Origin: CAYJLW01 sp964370965
Lineage (GTDB): Bacteria > Actinomycetota > Acidimicrobiia > UBA2766
Assembly (NCBI GenBank): GCA_964370965.1
Contig: CAYJLW010000031.1
Span: 1-43,777 of the forward strand
DNA: 43,777 nucleotides
Direction: 5' to 3'
Position numbers and translations under genes: made by a program. Shown here piece by piece: positions 1 to 8,200 of the stretch; the first letter of the stretch is position 1, and every line of letters starts with the position of its first letter. The notes beneath the pieces are model-generated. The model searched no databases, had not been told where the DNA came from, and was given only the letters and a program-made list of their open reading frames with translations.

Positions 1-55
1 GGCGGCCGCGTCGGGAGAGGGGGGTGTTCGAGGGGGGACGGAGTCCCCCTTCGAG
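1..55. repeat. 55-bp direct repeat, copy 1
   Basis: These 55 bases recur without a mismatch at 140-194, an offset of 139 bp. The unit holds a small hairpin: GGGGGAC (33-39), a 3-nt loop, GTCCCCC (43-49). The copy starts at the window edge, so the tandem array may continue outside. Confidence 0.9.
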
Positions 56-89
56 GGTGGCGCGGGGCTCTGGGGGGGGTGAGTGTGGC

Positions 90-1322
90 CTACTCGCAAG
101 GCCGGGCTTCGCCCGGCCGGAACGGCGTGTGACTCGGACGGCGGCCGCGTCGGGAGAGGGGGGTGTTCGAGGGGGGACGGAGTCCCCCTTCGAGTAGGGA
201 AGCGCCTTCGGCGGGGGTGACGACCAGGGGGCGGGCCCGGCGGCCGGTCTCGGACTCGTAGCGGGCGGCGGCGTCATCGGCGGCGGCCCGGGCCAGGCCG
301 GCGTCCGCGACGGCGACGATCGCGCCGCCGAAGCCGGCGCCGGTGAGGCGGGCTCCGAAGACGCCCTCGGTGGCGACAGTGGCGGCGACGAGACGGTCGA
401 CGTCGGGGAGGGACACCTCGTAGTCCACCGCGAGGGATCGGTGGGAGGCGTTCAGGAGGGCGCCCAGGGCGGGGGCGTCGGCGGTGACGGCCGCCCGGAC
501 CCGTGCGTTCTCGGTCACGACGTGGCGGACGCGGGCCGCGAGGACCGCCGGCAGGGCTGCCTCGACCCGGGGGAGGTCGTCGGGCCCCAGGCGGCGCAGG
601 GACGCGACCCTGAGGAGGCGGGCAGCCTCCTGGCACTCGGCGCGCCGGGCGTTGTATCCGGATCCGGCCAGGGTGCGGGCGATACCGGAGTCGATCACGA
701 CGAGGGCCACGCCCGCGGGGAGGCGCACGGGCTCCACCTCGAGCGTTTCACAGTCGAGGAGCAAGGCGTGGCCGGCGCGACCGCAGGCGACGGCCACCTG
801 GTCCATGGGCCCGCAGGCGACGCCGAGGCCGGCGAGCTCCGCCCGGCGGCAGGCGGCGGCGACGTCCAGCGGTGGCACCTCCCAGTGCGCGGTCGCCGCC
901 AACGCCACGGCGAGGCCGACCTCGAACGCTGCCGAGGACGAGAGGCCGGCGCCCTCCGGAAGGTTCCCGGCGACTCCCGCAGTGAGGCCGGTGAAGGGGC
1001 GCCCGAGAGCGGCGAGCTCCGCGGCCACGGCCCCGGCGAGGCGGGCCCAGGGCGGGTGAGCGGGCGGGGCTCCGACTGGGAAGGGCGCCGCCGGCTCGTG
1101 GCCCGCCGAGGCAAGGGACAGGACGCCGCCCCCGGCGTCGGCGGCAACGACCACCTCGCGGTCGATCGCCGCCGGGAGGCAGAGCCCGTCGTTGTAGTCG
1201 GTGTGTTCGCCCAGGACGTTCACGCGCCCCGGCGAGCGCACCACGACCGCGGGGTCCTCGGCACCGCCGGCGACCCGGTACTCGGCGACCGCGGCGGCGA
1301 CGGTGTCGCTCAGTCCGGGCAC
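90..1322 (-). CDS. galK: Galactokinase (GHMP kinase)
   Basis: Phosphorylates galactose to galactose-1-phosphate with ATP, the first committed step of the Leloir pathway, in the cytoplasm. About 410 aa. Visible motifs: the galactokinase signature GRVNVLGEHTDYNDG near the N terminus, the GHMP phosphate-binding loop PEGAGLSSSAAFE, the GPMDQ segment, and the C-terminal GHMP motif LTGAGFGGAIV. I chose GTG at 1322 because the protein then begins about 27 residues before the signature; a longer upstream frame reads through low-complexity Arg/Pro sequence. The start overlaps the stop of the upstream glycosidase-like gene by 13 nt, which suggests one transcript. The last ~33 residues after the normal family end come from the repeat at 140-194 and are probably a recent addition. 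The family call is secure; the start and tail are less so. Confidence 0.9.
   Translation of the reverse strand: MPGLSDTVAAAVAEYRVAGGAEDPAVVVRSPGRVNVLGEHTDYNDGLCLPAAIDREVVVAADAGGGVLSLASAGHEPAAPFPVGAPPAHPPWARLAGAVAAELAALGRPFTGLTAGVAGNLPEGAGLSSSAAFEVGLAVALAATAHWEVPPLDVAAACRRAELAGLGVACGPMDQVAVACGRAGHALLLDCETLEVEPVRLPAGVALVVIDSGIARTLAGSGYNARRAECQEAARLLRVASLRRLGPDDLPRVEAALPAVLAARVRHVVTENARVRAAVTADAPALGALLNASHRSLAVDYEVSLPDVDRLVAATVATEGVFGARLTGAGFGGAIVAVADAGLARAAADDAAARYESETGRRARPLVVTPAEGASLLEGGLRPPSNTPLSRRGRRPSHTPFRPGEARPCE
100..118. terminator. GC hairpin at the galK 3' end
   Basis: GGCCGGGC, loop ttc, GCCCGGCC: a perfect 8-bp stem just before the galK stop. The same stem with a different loop occurs at 24855-24873. 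There is no T run, so terminator function is inferred only from position. Confidence 0.4.
140..194. repeat. 55-bp direct repeat, copy 2, in the galK 3' end
   Basis: Exact second copy of bases 1-55. It lies inside the reading frame of galK and encodes part of an extra C-terminal tail, so the repeat probably entered the 3' end of that gene and moved its stop codon. Confidence 0.9.
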
Positions 1323-2812
1323 AGGACCGCCATCCTGTCGGCAAGAGAGCCCGAGGAGAGGGCCGCCACGATGCGCCGGTAGGCTCCGGCGGCGTCCTCT
1401 CCGGCGGCGTCGAGGGGGCTCAAACCCAGGGGAGGGGCGCCGGGGGCCTCGCGTTCTACGCTGTGGAGCCCGTACGCCGGCCTGTAGCTGCCCCATGAGT
1501 ATGCGTCGGCCACGCTCCAGTGCAGGTAGCCCCGCACGGGAACGCCTTCGTCCAGGGCCCGCAGCACGGCGAGGACGTCACCGCGCAGGAATGCCGGCCG
1601 GTCGACGCCGTCGGGGCGGGGCGGGGCGACGGCGCCACCGCTGTGCAGAGCGAGGCCGCTGCGTACGACGTAGACGGGGAGGTCGCAGTCGGCAGCGGCC
1701 CGGAGCTGCCAGAGGAGGCCCACCGGGTTGACAGGGATCTCCCACGGGGGGGTGCAGCGGAGGCCGGCCCCCAAAGTGGGCAGGCAGTCCTGAGGATGGG
1801 GGTCCTCGTACGCGATGGCGACCGCGTCGATGTGGCGGTCGGACTCCGAGGCGTAGACCGCTGCGCGCGTGCGGGGCAGGCCGGCCCCGGCGGTGCGGGT
1901 CGCGAGGGCGGCGACGGCGCGTTCGGTCCAGTCGAGGCCGGGGCGGAGGCGGGGGATGCGCCGCGCGGTTTCGCTCCAGAGGGCTCGGCGCTGAGTGAGG
2001 TCGTCATCGAGGCGGGCGAGACGGATGTTGCGTTGCCGGGCCATGAGGACGTCGACGAGGAGCCAGTCGTGTTCGTAGACGGCGGACGCGGCGTTGGCCA
2101 GCGTGACCAGGGGGCGGCGCCAGCCCTCGGCGGCGTAGACGGCGTGCAGGGCGTCGTATGCGGCGACGTGGCAGGCGCCGAGGACGTCGAGGACCTCCTC
2201 GGCTTCCCGGAGGGCGGCCCGCCGCCCCGGTGGGTAGGCCCCGCGGACGTAGGCGGCGAGCGCCAGCGTGTTGGGCTCGCTCACGGTGATCCACAGCCAC
2301 GGCGGGGTGAGACCTCGGGTGGCGAGGCGCCGGCCGAGGTCACGGGCCGTGTTCGCCGCGTAGCCGGCGAAGCGGCGCACGGTGTCGTCGGGCTCCCGCA
2401 GCCACGGTTCGGGGCCCAGCCAGACGGGGTGCGTCGTGTCCCAGAGCGTGACGACGGGAGCGAGGCGGCGCCTGTGGCAGGCGGCCAGGATGTCCCCGTA
2501 CCCGGCCAGGGCGGCGGCGTCGGCCGTGCCCGGCTCGGGCTGCACCCGGGCCCATTCCAGGCTCATGCGAAAGGCGTTGGCGCCGGCGGCGGCGGCGGCA
2601 TCGAGGAGCAGCTCCGGCCGTTCCCAGAAGTCGCAGGCGGCCAGGGAGGTCTGCACGCGCCCCGATGCCTCCCAGCTCGCCCAGTTGTTGTCGGGGCCCC
2701 TTCCGTCGTTGAAGCCGCCCTCGACCTGGTAGCCCGCCGTCGCCACCCCCCAGAGGAACCCGCGGGGGAGGGCGGTGCGCTCTAGCAGGGGCCGGACGGC
2801 GTCGGGGTACAC
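1310..2812 (-). CDS. Glycoside hydrolase family 1-fold protein, nucleophile motif missing
   Basis: About 500 aa, the usual GH1 length. The N-terminal GH1 signature is clear (FLWGVATAGYQVEGG), the acid/base segment is TVSEPN with Glu179 kept, and the late WSVADAYSW segment matches the family's W-S-x-x-D-x-x-x-W pattern. The nucleophile motif, normally Y-I-T-E-N-G, reads YVVRSG with Arg384 in place of Glu, and no other ENG occurs. The segment that is normally G-x-N-Y-Y is also degenerate. By family knowledge a retaining beta-glycosidase needs that Glu, so this protein may be inactive, use another nucleophile, or only bind sugar. Location beside galK suggests galactoside metabolism, but that is inference. 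The start is GTG with a -10 box 6 nt upstream and no Shine-Dalgarno sequence. Confidence 0.75.
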   Translation of the reverse strand: MYPDAVRPLLERTALPRGFLWGVATAGYQVEGGFNDGRGPDNNWASWEASGRVQTSLAACDFWERPELLLDAAAAAGANAFRMSLEWARVQPEPGTADAAALAGYGDILAACHRRRLAPVVTLWDTTHPVWLGPEPWLREPDDTVRRFAGYAANTARDLGRRLATRGLTPPWLWITVSEPNTLALAAYVRGAYPPGRRAALREAEEVLDVLGACHVAAYDALHAVYAAEGWRRPLVTLANAASAVYEHDWLLVDVLMARQRNIRLARLDDDLTQRRALWSETARRIPRLRPGLDWTERAVAALATRTAGAGLPRTRAAVYASESDRHIDAVAIAYEDPHPQDCLPTLGAGLRCTPPWEIPVNPVGLLWQLRAAADCDLPVYVVRSGLALHSGGAVAPPRPDGVDRPAFLRGDVLAVLRALDEGVPVRGYLHWSVADAYSWGSYRPAYGLHSVEREAPGAPPLGLSPLDAAGEDAAGAYRRIVAALSSGSLADRMAVLCPD

Positions 2813-2818
2813 GACCGG

Positions 2819-2824
2819 AATTTA
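2819..2824 (-). promoter_or_regulatory. Leaderless -10 box of the GH1-like gene
   Basis: On the minus strand TAAATT is followed by 6 nt and then the GTG start. This is a TANNNT actinobacterial -10 placed so that transcription would begin at or next to the start codon. It is one of the few AT-rich spots in the area. No clear -35. Confidence 0.5.
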
Positions 2825-2826
2825 TC

Positions 2827-2846
2827 GGAGGGACTTCGTCCCCTCC
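2827..2846. repeat. Hairpin GGAGGGAC-ttc-GTCCCCTCC
   Basis: An 8-bp stem with one extra C in the right arm and a ttc loop, just upstream of the GH1-like promoter. It belongs in composition to the G-tract palindromes found elsewhere in the window. Confidence 0.5.
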
Positions 2847-2940
2847 TGCTCCCCCCGCGGACGCGACCGCCGCGTGCCCCGGTCGCCCACGGCCGTCGGG
2901 TGCGTGCCGGCAGGGACCCCTCACCTCGGCGACGGTTCCC

Positions 2941-2988
2941 AAAGTGATGCCGGAATCCCGGTATCCCGTGAGAACAGCTTCACTTTGG
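2941..2988. repeat. 48-bp dispersed repeat, copy A
   Basis: Aligns without gaps to 43604-43651, with 38 of 48 positions identical and a fully conserved core CCGGTATCCCG. This copy has imperfect-looking ends that in fact form a perfect 8-bp inverted repeat: CAAAGTGA (2940-2947) and TCACTTTG (2980-2987). Non-coding; it could be a small palindromic element or the relic of a transposon end. Confidence 0.65.
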
Positions 2989-3212
2989 CCCGACCGTGGC
3001 GTCGTCCCACGGACAACCCCGCGGGGCGGGTCCTGTCACGGGGTCTCCCCCCACGTCCGCTCCGGAGACTCCGCTCCCGTGGGGCCCCCCGACCCCGTGC
3101 CACCCACCCCGCTGTCTCTCCTCGACGGACAACGGTCGGCCGCGTGAGGGGCGGCTCCGCCGCCCCGGACCCCACCGCACCCCGCCCCACGGTCAAGGGC
3201 CAGGGGGGGTTC

Positions 3213-3239
3213 CAAAGGGGGGACGCAGTCCCCCCTTTG
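3213..3239. terminator. Perfect 12-bp G-tract hairpin
   Basis: CAAAGGGGGGAC, loop gca, GTCCCCCCTTTG. Same design as the core of the 55-bp repeat and the hairpins at 24783 and 42409. It lies far from any gene end on the plus strand, so termination is only one possibility; a dispersed palindromic repeat is the safer description. Confidence 0.55.
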
Positions 3240-3264
3240 ACGGACTGGGAGGGGGATCCCCAGC

Positions 3265-3279
3265 GGGGGCGAAGCCCCC
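3265..3279. repeat. Hairpin GGGGGC-gaa-GCCCCC
   Basis: Perfect 6-bp stem with a gaa loop, 25 nt after the larger hairpin at 3213. Same family of G-tract palindromes. Confidence 0.45.
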
Positions 3280-3332
3280 CCCTCGTTTCGGGGCTACTCT
3301 GGGCCCAGATACCGGGGGCCAACCGCGCCGAG

Positions 3333-3357
3333 CCTCGTCGTGGGCGAGACGACGAGG
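3333..3357 (+). promoter_or_regulatory. Structured 5' leader of the hybrid kinase
   Basis: CCTCGTCGT (3333-3341), a 7-nt loop, ACGACGAGG (3349-3357): a perfect 9-bp stem, followed at once by a second small stem GGGTG/CACCC (3356-3368). If transcription starts near 3307 from TACTCT at 3295-3300, both stems sit in a ~105-nt untranslated leader. No known riboswitch consensus was recognised. Confidence 0.4.
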
Positions 3358-3412
3358 GTGCGCCACCCGTTTCGGGGGCGTCACGAGGGTACGAGAGGGG
3401 GTGTGGTGGTCC

Positions 3413-6088
3413 GTGTGGTCGCGCCGTAGCCTGCGCACGAAGACGATCCTCGTGCTGGGGATCCCGTTGGCCGCGCTCGTCGTCACCGCGACCGCCTTCG
3501 TCAACGAGTACCTGGCGACGGTGCGGGCGGAGGACCGCGTCGAGCGCACGATCGAGGTCGAGGCCACGATCCGCTCGGTCCTCACGGACACCCTCGACGG
3601 CGAGTCCGCCGTGCGCGGCTACCGCCTCACCGGGGGCACCTCGTACCTCTCCCAGTACGACAGGGCGGCGGAGTCCGCGAAGAGGAGCGTGGACGATCTC
3701 CGGCGCCTCGTGAACGGTCGCTCCCGGGAGGAGACACGAGCAGAGCGTGTCCGTGACCTCGTCAGGGAGCGGTTCGACCTCCTGGACGAGGTGAGGGCCC
3801 TGCCCCTGACCGAGACCGTGCCGCCGAGTGCGGCCTACGTCGCCCGCCTGGACGGGGGCCGCGAAGTCATGCAGGACCTCCGCCGGGAGCTGGGCGCCCT
3901 GGACGCCGAGGAGGGCCGGATCCTCGCCCGCAGGCGCCAGAACGCCGTGGACGCCCGGCGCCGCCTCTTCTGGATAGTGATCGCGTGTCTCGGCGTCGGC
4001 GTGGTGGGCGGCCTCCTCGCGGCCGGGCTGTTCATGACCGACGTCGTGAGGCGGATCGGTCGCCTCGAGGACGCGGCCGGCCGTCAGGACGAGGGCGGGC
4101 TCAAGGACGTGGCCGGGGCCGGCCACGACGAGATCGGCCGTCTGGCGGCCACCATGGCCCGTACCTCCGGCCTTCTCGCCGAACACGGGCGCGAGCTGGT
4201 GAGCCAGCGCGCCATCCTGGAGGATCTCGTGCGCAGCGGGCCCGTCGTCATGTTCCGGGGCCACTACGACGAGGGTGTCCCGCGGATGGACTACGTGAGC
4301 CCGAACAGTGAGCGTGTCCTCGGTCTGCGACCCGAGGACGTCTGTGCGGATGCCACCCTGCTCCTCGGTGCGATCCACCCGGACGACCTCGGGGCGTTCC
4401 GCAGGGAACGGGTGGCGGCCACGGCCGGGGGCGAACGCATCACCTACGCCGCGCGCTACGCCCACCCGGACGGGCGCACCCGCTGGCTCCTGGGGGAGTG
4501 GCTGCCCGCCCCGGGGCCGAACGAGGAAGCCACCTTCGTGGCCTACACCGCCGACATCACAGGGGAGAGGGAGGCCCAACAGGATCTCGACCTCTTCTTC
4601 GGGATGTCGCAGGACCTGTTGGCGATAGCGGACTTCGAGGGCACCTTCCGGCGGGTGAACGAGAGCTGGACGCGTGCCCTGGGTTGGGGCGCCGAGCAGA
4701 TAGTCGGCCACAACGTGCTCGAGTACGTGCATCCGGAGGACCGCCCGGCGGGTCGGGTGACCCAGCAAGCGGTGGAGTCCGGCGCCGACCTCCGCGGCTT
4801 CGAGGTGCGTGCCCGTACGAAGTCCGGCGGTTACCGCTGGTTGGAGTGGACGGCGACACCGCTCGTCGACCGGGGCATCATCGTCGCCGTGGGTCGTGAC
4901 GTCACCGAGCGCCACGAGGCCGAGGAGGCAGTGCGGCGTGCCCAGAGGAACGCGGAGGAGGCGAACCTCGCCAAGAACGAGTTCCTCTCGCGCATGAGCC
5001 ACGAGCTCCGTACGCCCCTGAACTCGATCCTCGGCTTCGGTCAGCTTCTCGAGGTCGCCGAGCTGAACCTCCGGGACAGCGAGAGCGTGGAGCAGATCAT
5101 GCGGGCCGGGAACCACCTCCTCGAACTCGTGAACGAGGTGCTCGACATCGCCCGGATCGAGGCGGGCCGCCTGGAGCTCTCCTTGGAGCCCGTGCTGGTG
5201 TCCGACTTCGTAGCGGAGGCCGTCGACCTCGTGCGGCCCATGGCCGAGCGCCAGGACGTCACTGTCGACAGCGGCGACGCGACCGGGTGCGCCTACCACA
5301 TGCTCGCCGACCGCCAGCGGCTCAAGCAGGTGCTCCTCAACATCCTCTCCAACGCCGTGAAGTACAACCGACCAGGTGGCGTCGTGTCACTGTCCTGTGC
5401 CGACGACGACGAGACCATCACGCTGCGTGTGCTCGACACGGGCATCGGGATCTCCCCGGATCGTCTCGAACGCGTCTTCACGCCCTTCGACCGTCTCGGG
5501 GTGGAGAGCACGGGGGTGGAGGGCACCGGCCTCGGCCTCTCGCTCTCCCAGGCACTCGTCGAGGCGATGGGGGGCGAGATCACGGTGAACAGCCGCCTCG
5601 GGGAGGGTTCCACCTTCACCCTCACCCTCCCCCACACCCGGGCCCCCGAGGTGCCGGCCGCGCCCCACGAGGGCGGCGCCTTCGAGGACAGCGGCGCCAC
5701 CGGCACCGTCCTCTACGTCGAGGACAACATCTCGAACTACCGCCTCGTGGAGCGCCTCCTCGCCCACCGCCCCGGGGTGCACCTCGAGGCGGCGATGCAG
5801 GGCCGCCTCGGCCTCGATCTCGCCAGGGAGATCCTTCCCGACCTCGTCCTGCTCGACCTCAACCTGCCCGACGTCGACGGCGGCGAGATCCTCGCCCGCA
5901 TCAAGGACGACCCTCGCACCGCTCACATCCCCGTCGTCGTGGTCACCGCGGACGCCGCCTCCGGGCGCACCGACCGCCTTCGCGAGTTGGGGGCGCGCGA
6001 CTGCATCACGAAGCCGTTCCAACTCCGGGAGTTCCTGCGAATACTGGACGAGATCCTCCTGCACGACGTCTCCCAGGAGGCGACATGA
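3413..6088 (+). CDS. Membrane hybrid sensor histidine kinase (CHASE3-HAMP-PAS-PAS-HisKA-HATPase-REC)
   Basis: A sensor kinase that should autophosphorylate on His530 and pass phosphate to its own receiver and probably to the response regulator encoded next. Order by residue: TM1 ~10-30; an extracytoplasmic CHASE3 domain ~36-185 with a D-x-E-S-A-V-R-G-Y-R-L-T-G motif; TM2 185-208; HAMP-like linker to ~260; PAS ~268-390; PAS/PAC ~391-505; HisKA with the H-box SHELRTPLNSILGFG; HATPase with N-box LSNAVKYN (~646), DTGIGI (~675) and GTGLGLS (~704); REC from ~765 with Asp815 and the TKPF lysine. About 891 aa. GTG at 3413 is chosen because GAGAGGGGG ends 11 nt upstream; GTG at 3401 is the alternative. 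An open frame reaches back to 2996 but is Pro/Gly-rich and non-conserved in style. It overlaps the next gene by 4 nt (ATGA). Confidence 0.9.
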   Translation: MWSRRSLRTKTILVLGIPLAALVVTATAFVNEYLATVRAEDRVERTIEVEATIRSVLTDTLDGESAVRGYRLTGGTSYLSQYDRAAESAKRSVDDLRRLVNGRSREETRAERVRDLVRERFDLLDEVRALPLTETVPPSAAYVARLDGGREVMQDLRRELGALDAEEGRILARRRQNAVDARRRLFWIVIACLGVGVVGGLLAAGLFMTDVVRRIGRLEDAAGRQDEGGLKDVAGAGHDEIGRLAATMARTSGLLAEHGRELVSQRAILEDLVRSGPVVMFRGHYDEGVPRMDYVSPNSERVLGLRPEDVCADATLLLGAIHPDDLGAFRRERVAATAGGERITYAARYAHPDGRTRWLLGEWLPAPGPNEEATFVAYTADITGEREAQQDLDLFFGMSQDLLAIADFEGTFRRVNESWTRALGWGAEQIVGHNVLEYVHPEDRPAGRVTQQAVESGADLRGFEVRARTKSGGYRWLEWTATPLVDRGIIVAVGRDVTERHEAEEAVRRAQRNAEEANLAKNEFLSRMSHELRTPLNSILGFGQLLEVAELNLRDSESVEQIMRAGNHLLELVNEVLDIARIEAGRLELSLEPVLVSDFVAEAVDLVRPMAERQDVTVDSGDATGCAYHMLADRQRLKQVLLNILSNAVKYNRPGGVVSLSCADDDETITLRVLDTGIGISPDRLERVFTPFDRLGVESTGVEGTGLGLSLSQALVEAMGGEITVNSRLGEGSTFTLTLPHTRAPEVPAAPHEGGAFEDSGATGTVLYVEDNISNYRLVERLLAHRPGVHLEAAMQGRLGLDLAREILPDLVLLDLNLPDVDGGEILARIKDDPRTAHIPVVVVTADAASGRTDRLRELGARDCITKPFQLREFLRILDEILLHDVSQEAT

Positions 6089-7182
6089 CCAGCCACGGCG
6101 AAGTCCCGGGTCGCATCCTGATCGTCGACGACGAGGCGGCCAACGTCCGTCTCCTGGAACGCCTCCTCGATGACGACGGCTTCACCGAAGTCCGCTCCAC
6201 GACCGACTCGCGCCGGGCGCTGGCGATGTTCCGGGAGGCGCGGCCGGACCTCGTCCTCCTCGACCTCGCCATGCCGTTCCTCGACGGCTTTGCCGTCCTG
6301 GAACAGATCCGGGGGGAGATCCCCGCCGGCGAGTTCCTCCCCGTCCTGGTGCTCACCGCCGACATCTCGCGGGAGGCCAAACAGCGGGTCCTGCGCTCGG
6401 GCGCAAAGGACTTCCTCACGAAGCCCTTCGACACCACCGAGGTCGTCCTGCGGATCCGCAACCTCCTCGAGACCCGCCGCCTGCACAGGGACCTGAGCGA
6501 GCACAGCGACCGGCTCAGCCGCCTCGTGCGCATGCGCACCCACGACCTCGAGGAGTCCCGCGGCGAGATCCTGGAACGCCTCGGGGTCGCCGCCGAGTAC
6601 CGCGACGACGCCACGGGGGAGCACACCGAACGCATCGGCCGCACCTGCGAGCTCATCGCCGTGTCCCTCGGCCTCCCCGAGGAGTACGCCGGGCTCATCC
6701 GGAGGGCCGCGCCCCTGCACGACCTCGGCAAGATCGGGATCCCGGACCACGTCCTGCTCAAACCCGCCAAGCTCGATCCCGGCGAGTGGGAGATCATGAA
6801 GACCCACACCACCATCGGGGCCCGCATCCTCTCCGGGAGCCGCTCGCCCCTCCTGCAGCTCGCCGAGACGATCGCCCTCACTCACCACGAGCGCTGGCAC
6901 GGCACGGGCTACCCGGCGGGCCTGAGGGGCGAGGACATCCCCATCGCCGGGCGGATAACCGCCATGGCCGACGTCTTCGACGCCCTCACCCACGAACGGC
7001 CCTACAAGAAGGCCTGGCCGATGGAGGAGGCCCTCGCCGAGATCCAGCTCCAGAGCGGCTTCCAGTTCGACCCCCGGGTGGTTCAGGCGTTCCTCGACGT
7101 CGTCCGCGTGGGTGACATGGACGCCGAAGGGGGCGGGTCCAGATCGTCCTTGGGCGAGACCGGCCTTCCCGTCCGTCCCTGA
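6085..7182 (+). CDS. Response regulator with HD-GYP phosphodiesterase domain
   Basis: Output partner of the upstream kinase. Residues 1-130 form a receiver with the acidic pair DD at 15-16, phosphoacceptor Asp60 and Lys113 in LTKPF. A helical linker follows, then an HD-GYP domain: H180 in EHTERIG, HDLGKIGIPD (H212/D213), HH at 267-268 and GYP at 275-277. HD-GYP proteins hydrolyse cyclic di-GMP with bound metal, so the pair probably converts an envelope signal into a change in c-di-GMP. One residue differs from the common HHExxDGxGYP pattern: the Asp is His272. ATG overlaps the kinase stop (ATGA) with AGGAGG 4 nt upstream, so the two are translationally coupled. About 365 aa. Confidence 0.92.
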   Translation: MTSHGEVPGRILIVDDEAANVRLLERLLDDDGFTEVRSTTDSRRALAMFREARPDLVLLDLAMPFLDGFAVLEQIRGEIPAGEFLPVLVLTADISREAKQRVLRSGAKDFLTKPFDTTEVVLRIRNLLETRRLHRDLSEHSDRLSRLVRMRTHDLEESRGEILERLGVAAEYRDDATGEHTERIGRTCELIAVSLGLPEEYAGLIRRAAPLHDLGKIGIPDHVLLKPAKLDPGEWEIMKTHTTIGARILSGSRSPLLQLAETIALTHHERWHGTGYPAGLRGEDIPIAGRITAMADVFDALTHERPYKKAWPMEEALAEIQLQSGFQFDPRVVQAFLDVVRVGDMDAEGGGSRSSLGETGLPVRP

Positions 7183-7201
7183 GCTCAGCCCGGCAGCGCT
7201 G

Positions 7202-8026
7202 CTACGAGCGGGCGTCGAGCCAGGTGACGATTCCGCCGAGCACCTCGGGGCTCTCCGGTTCGTTCAGGACCTCGTGGTAGAGGCCGGGGAGCACGCGCAG
7301 CTCCCGGTCGTCGCTGCCCACCCCGTCGAGGACCCGGAGGCTTCCGTTCGCCGCCGTGAGACGGTCGGCGGATCCGTGCACCAGGAGCACGGGGACGTCG
7401 ATGCGCTCGAGGGAGCTCATGAGCTCGCCCATGGCGGCGTGGAGGCGCGCTCCGGTGCCTGCCGAGATCTTGCCCCGGTAGTTGAGCGGGTCGGTTTCGT
7501 ATCCCTCGACGACCTTGGGGTCCCGGGAGACCGCCCCGGAGTCGAGCGCGATCGTGGGGAGGCCCGGCGCCACTCGCCCGATGAGCCCGGAGACGCGCAC
7601 GAGCCAGGCCGGGATGCTCTCGGCGGGCACGACCGCGGCGCCCGTCGTGACGACCCCTGCGGGGCGGACCCGGCCCCGGGCCGCCGCCAGCAGGACGGCG
7701 AGGCCTCCCATGCTGTGGCCGAGCAGGAACACCGTGTCGTAGCGGCCGGCGACGTCGACGGCGAGGTCCTCGAGGTCCGTGACGAGATGGCCGAAGTCGT
7801 CGATCTCGCCCCGGCGGCCTCCGGAGCGGCCGTGACCGCGGTGGTCGAGAGCGAACACGTCGTAGCCGGCTGACGTGAGGGCTTCGGCGACATGCTCGTA
7901 ACGGCCCGAGTGCTCGGCGTAGCCGTGGGCGAGGATGACGGCGGCCTTCGGCGAGGACGTCGTCCACGAGACGGTGTGCAGGTCGATTTCTCCGGTACCC
8001 GGGCGTTGTGACTCGGTGCGTTCCAT
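7202..8026 (-). CDS. Alpha/beta hydrolase, monoacylglycerol lipase-like
   Basis: About 274 aa of the serine aminopeptidase S33 / Hydrolase_4 family. The oxyanion region HGYAEHSGRY is typical of monoacylglycerol lipases, the nucleophile elbow is GHSMGG, the acid is in HGSADRL, and the histidine is in LYHEVLNEPE. Likely function is hydrolysis of monoacylglycerols or related esters in the cytoplasm; substrate is inferred from family only. No signal peptide. ATG at 8026 is used; an in-frame TTG at 8035 would add three residues. Convergent with the HD-GYP gene, 19 nt apart. Confidence 0.85.
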   Translation of the reverse strand: MERTESQRPGTGEIDLHTVSWTTSSPKAAVILAHGYAEHSGRYEHVAEALTSAGYDVFALDHRGHGRSGGRRGEIDDFGHLVTDLEDLAVDVAGRYDTVFLLGHSMGGLAVLLAAARGRVRPAGVVTTGAAVVPAESIPAWLVRVSGLIGRVAPGLPTIALDSGAVSRDPKVVEGYETDPLNYRGKISAGTGARLHAAMGELMSSLERIDVPVLLVHGSADRLTAANGSLRVLDGVGSDDRELRVLPGLYHEVLNEPESPEVLGGIVTWLDARS

Positions 8027-8200
8027 GGCCGCCAATGCTGGCAGAATCCTGGGGCCCGCGGGGATTCGAGAGGAAGCCGTGACGGATGCCGCAGCCGATC
8101 CCGCCGTCTGCTCACCGGTCTTTCATGGACGAACCGGAGTCCGACAGCGCGCTCTGAGGGGGGCCCGGCCCGCCGTGGTGCGGCGCCGGGCGGGGGCGTC

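Larger units (their letters stand above)
2813..3412. other. 600-bp intergenic region rich in hairpins and repeats
   Basis: Lies between the divergent GH1-like gene and the hybrid kinase. It holds the GH1 promoter, one copy of a 48-bp dispersed repeat (2941-2988), four strong hairpins (2827-2846, 3213-3239, 3265-3279, 3333-3357) and a candidate -10 for the kinase (TACTCT, 3295-3300). Open frames exist through part of it, but their translations are Pro/Gly/Arg-rich without recognisable motifs, so I see no gene here. Confidence 0.6.

Noticed and set aside
2996..3412. Long N-terminal extension of the hybrid kinase
   Set aside because: The frame is open but Pro/Gly/Arg-rich, includes the G-tract hairpins and repeat DNA, and has no ribosome site; the GTG at 3413 or 3401 precedes the membrane helix properly.
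2921..5299. A 792-codon open frame on the minus strand opposite the hybrid kinase
   Set aside because: Its sequence is His/Gly/Glu-rich with no domain, whereas the plus strand has complete kinase motifs. Long antisense frames are expected in DNA this rich in G and C.
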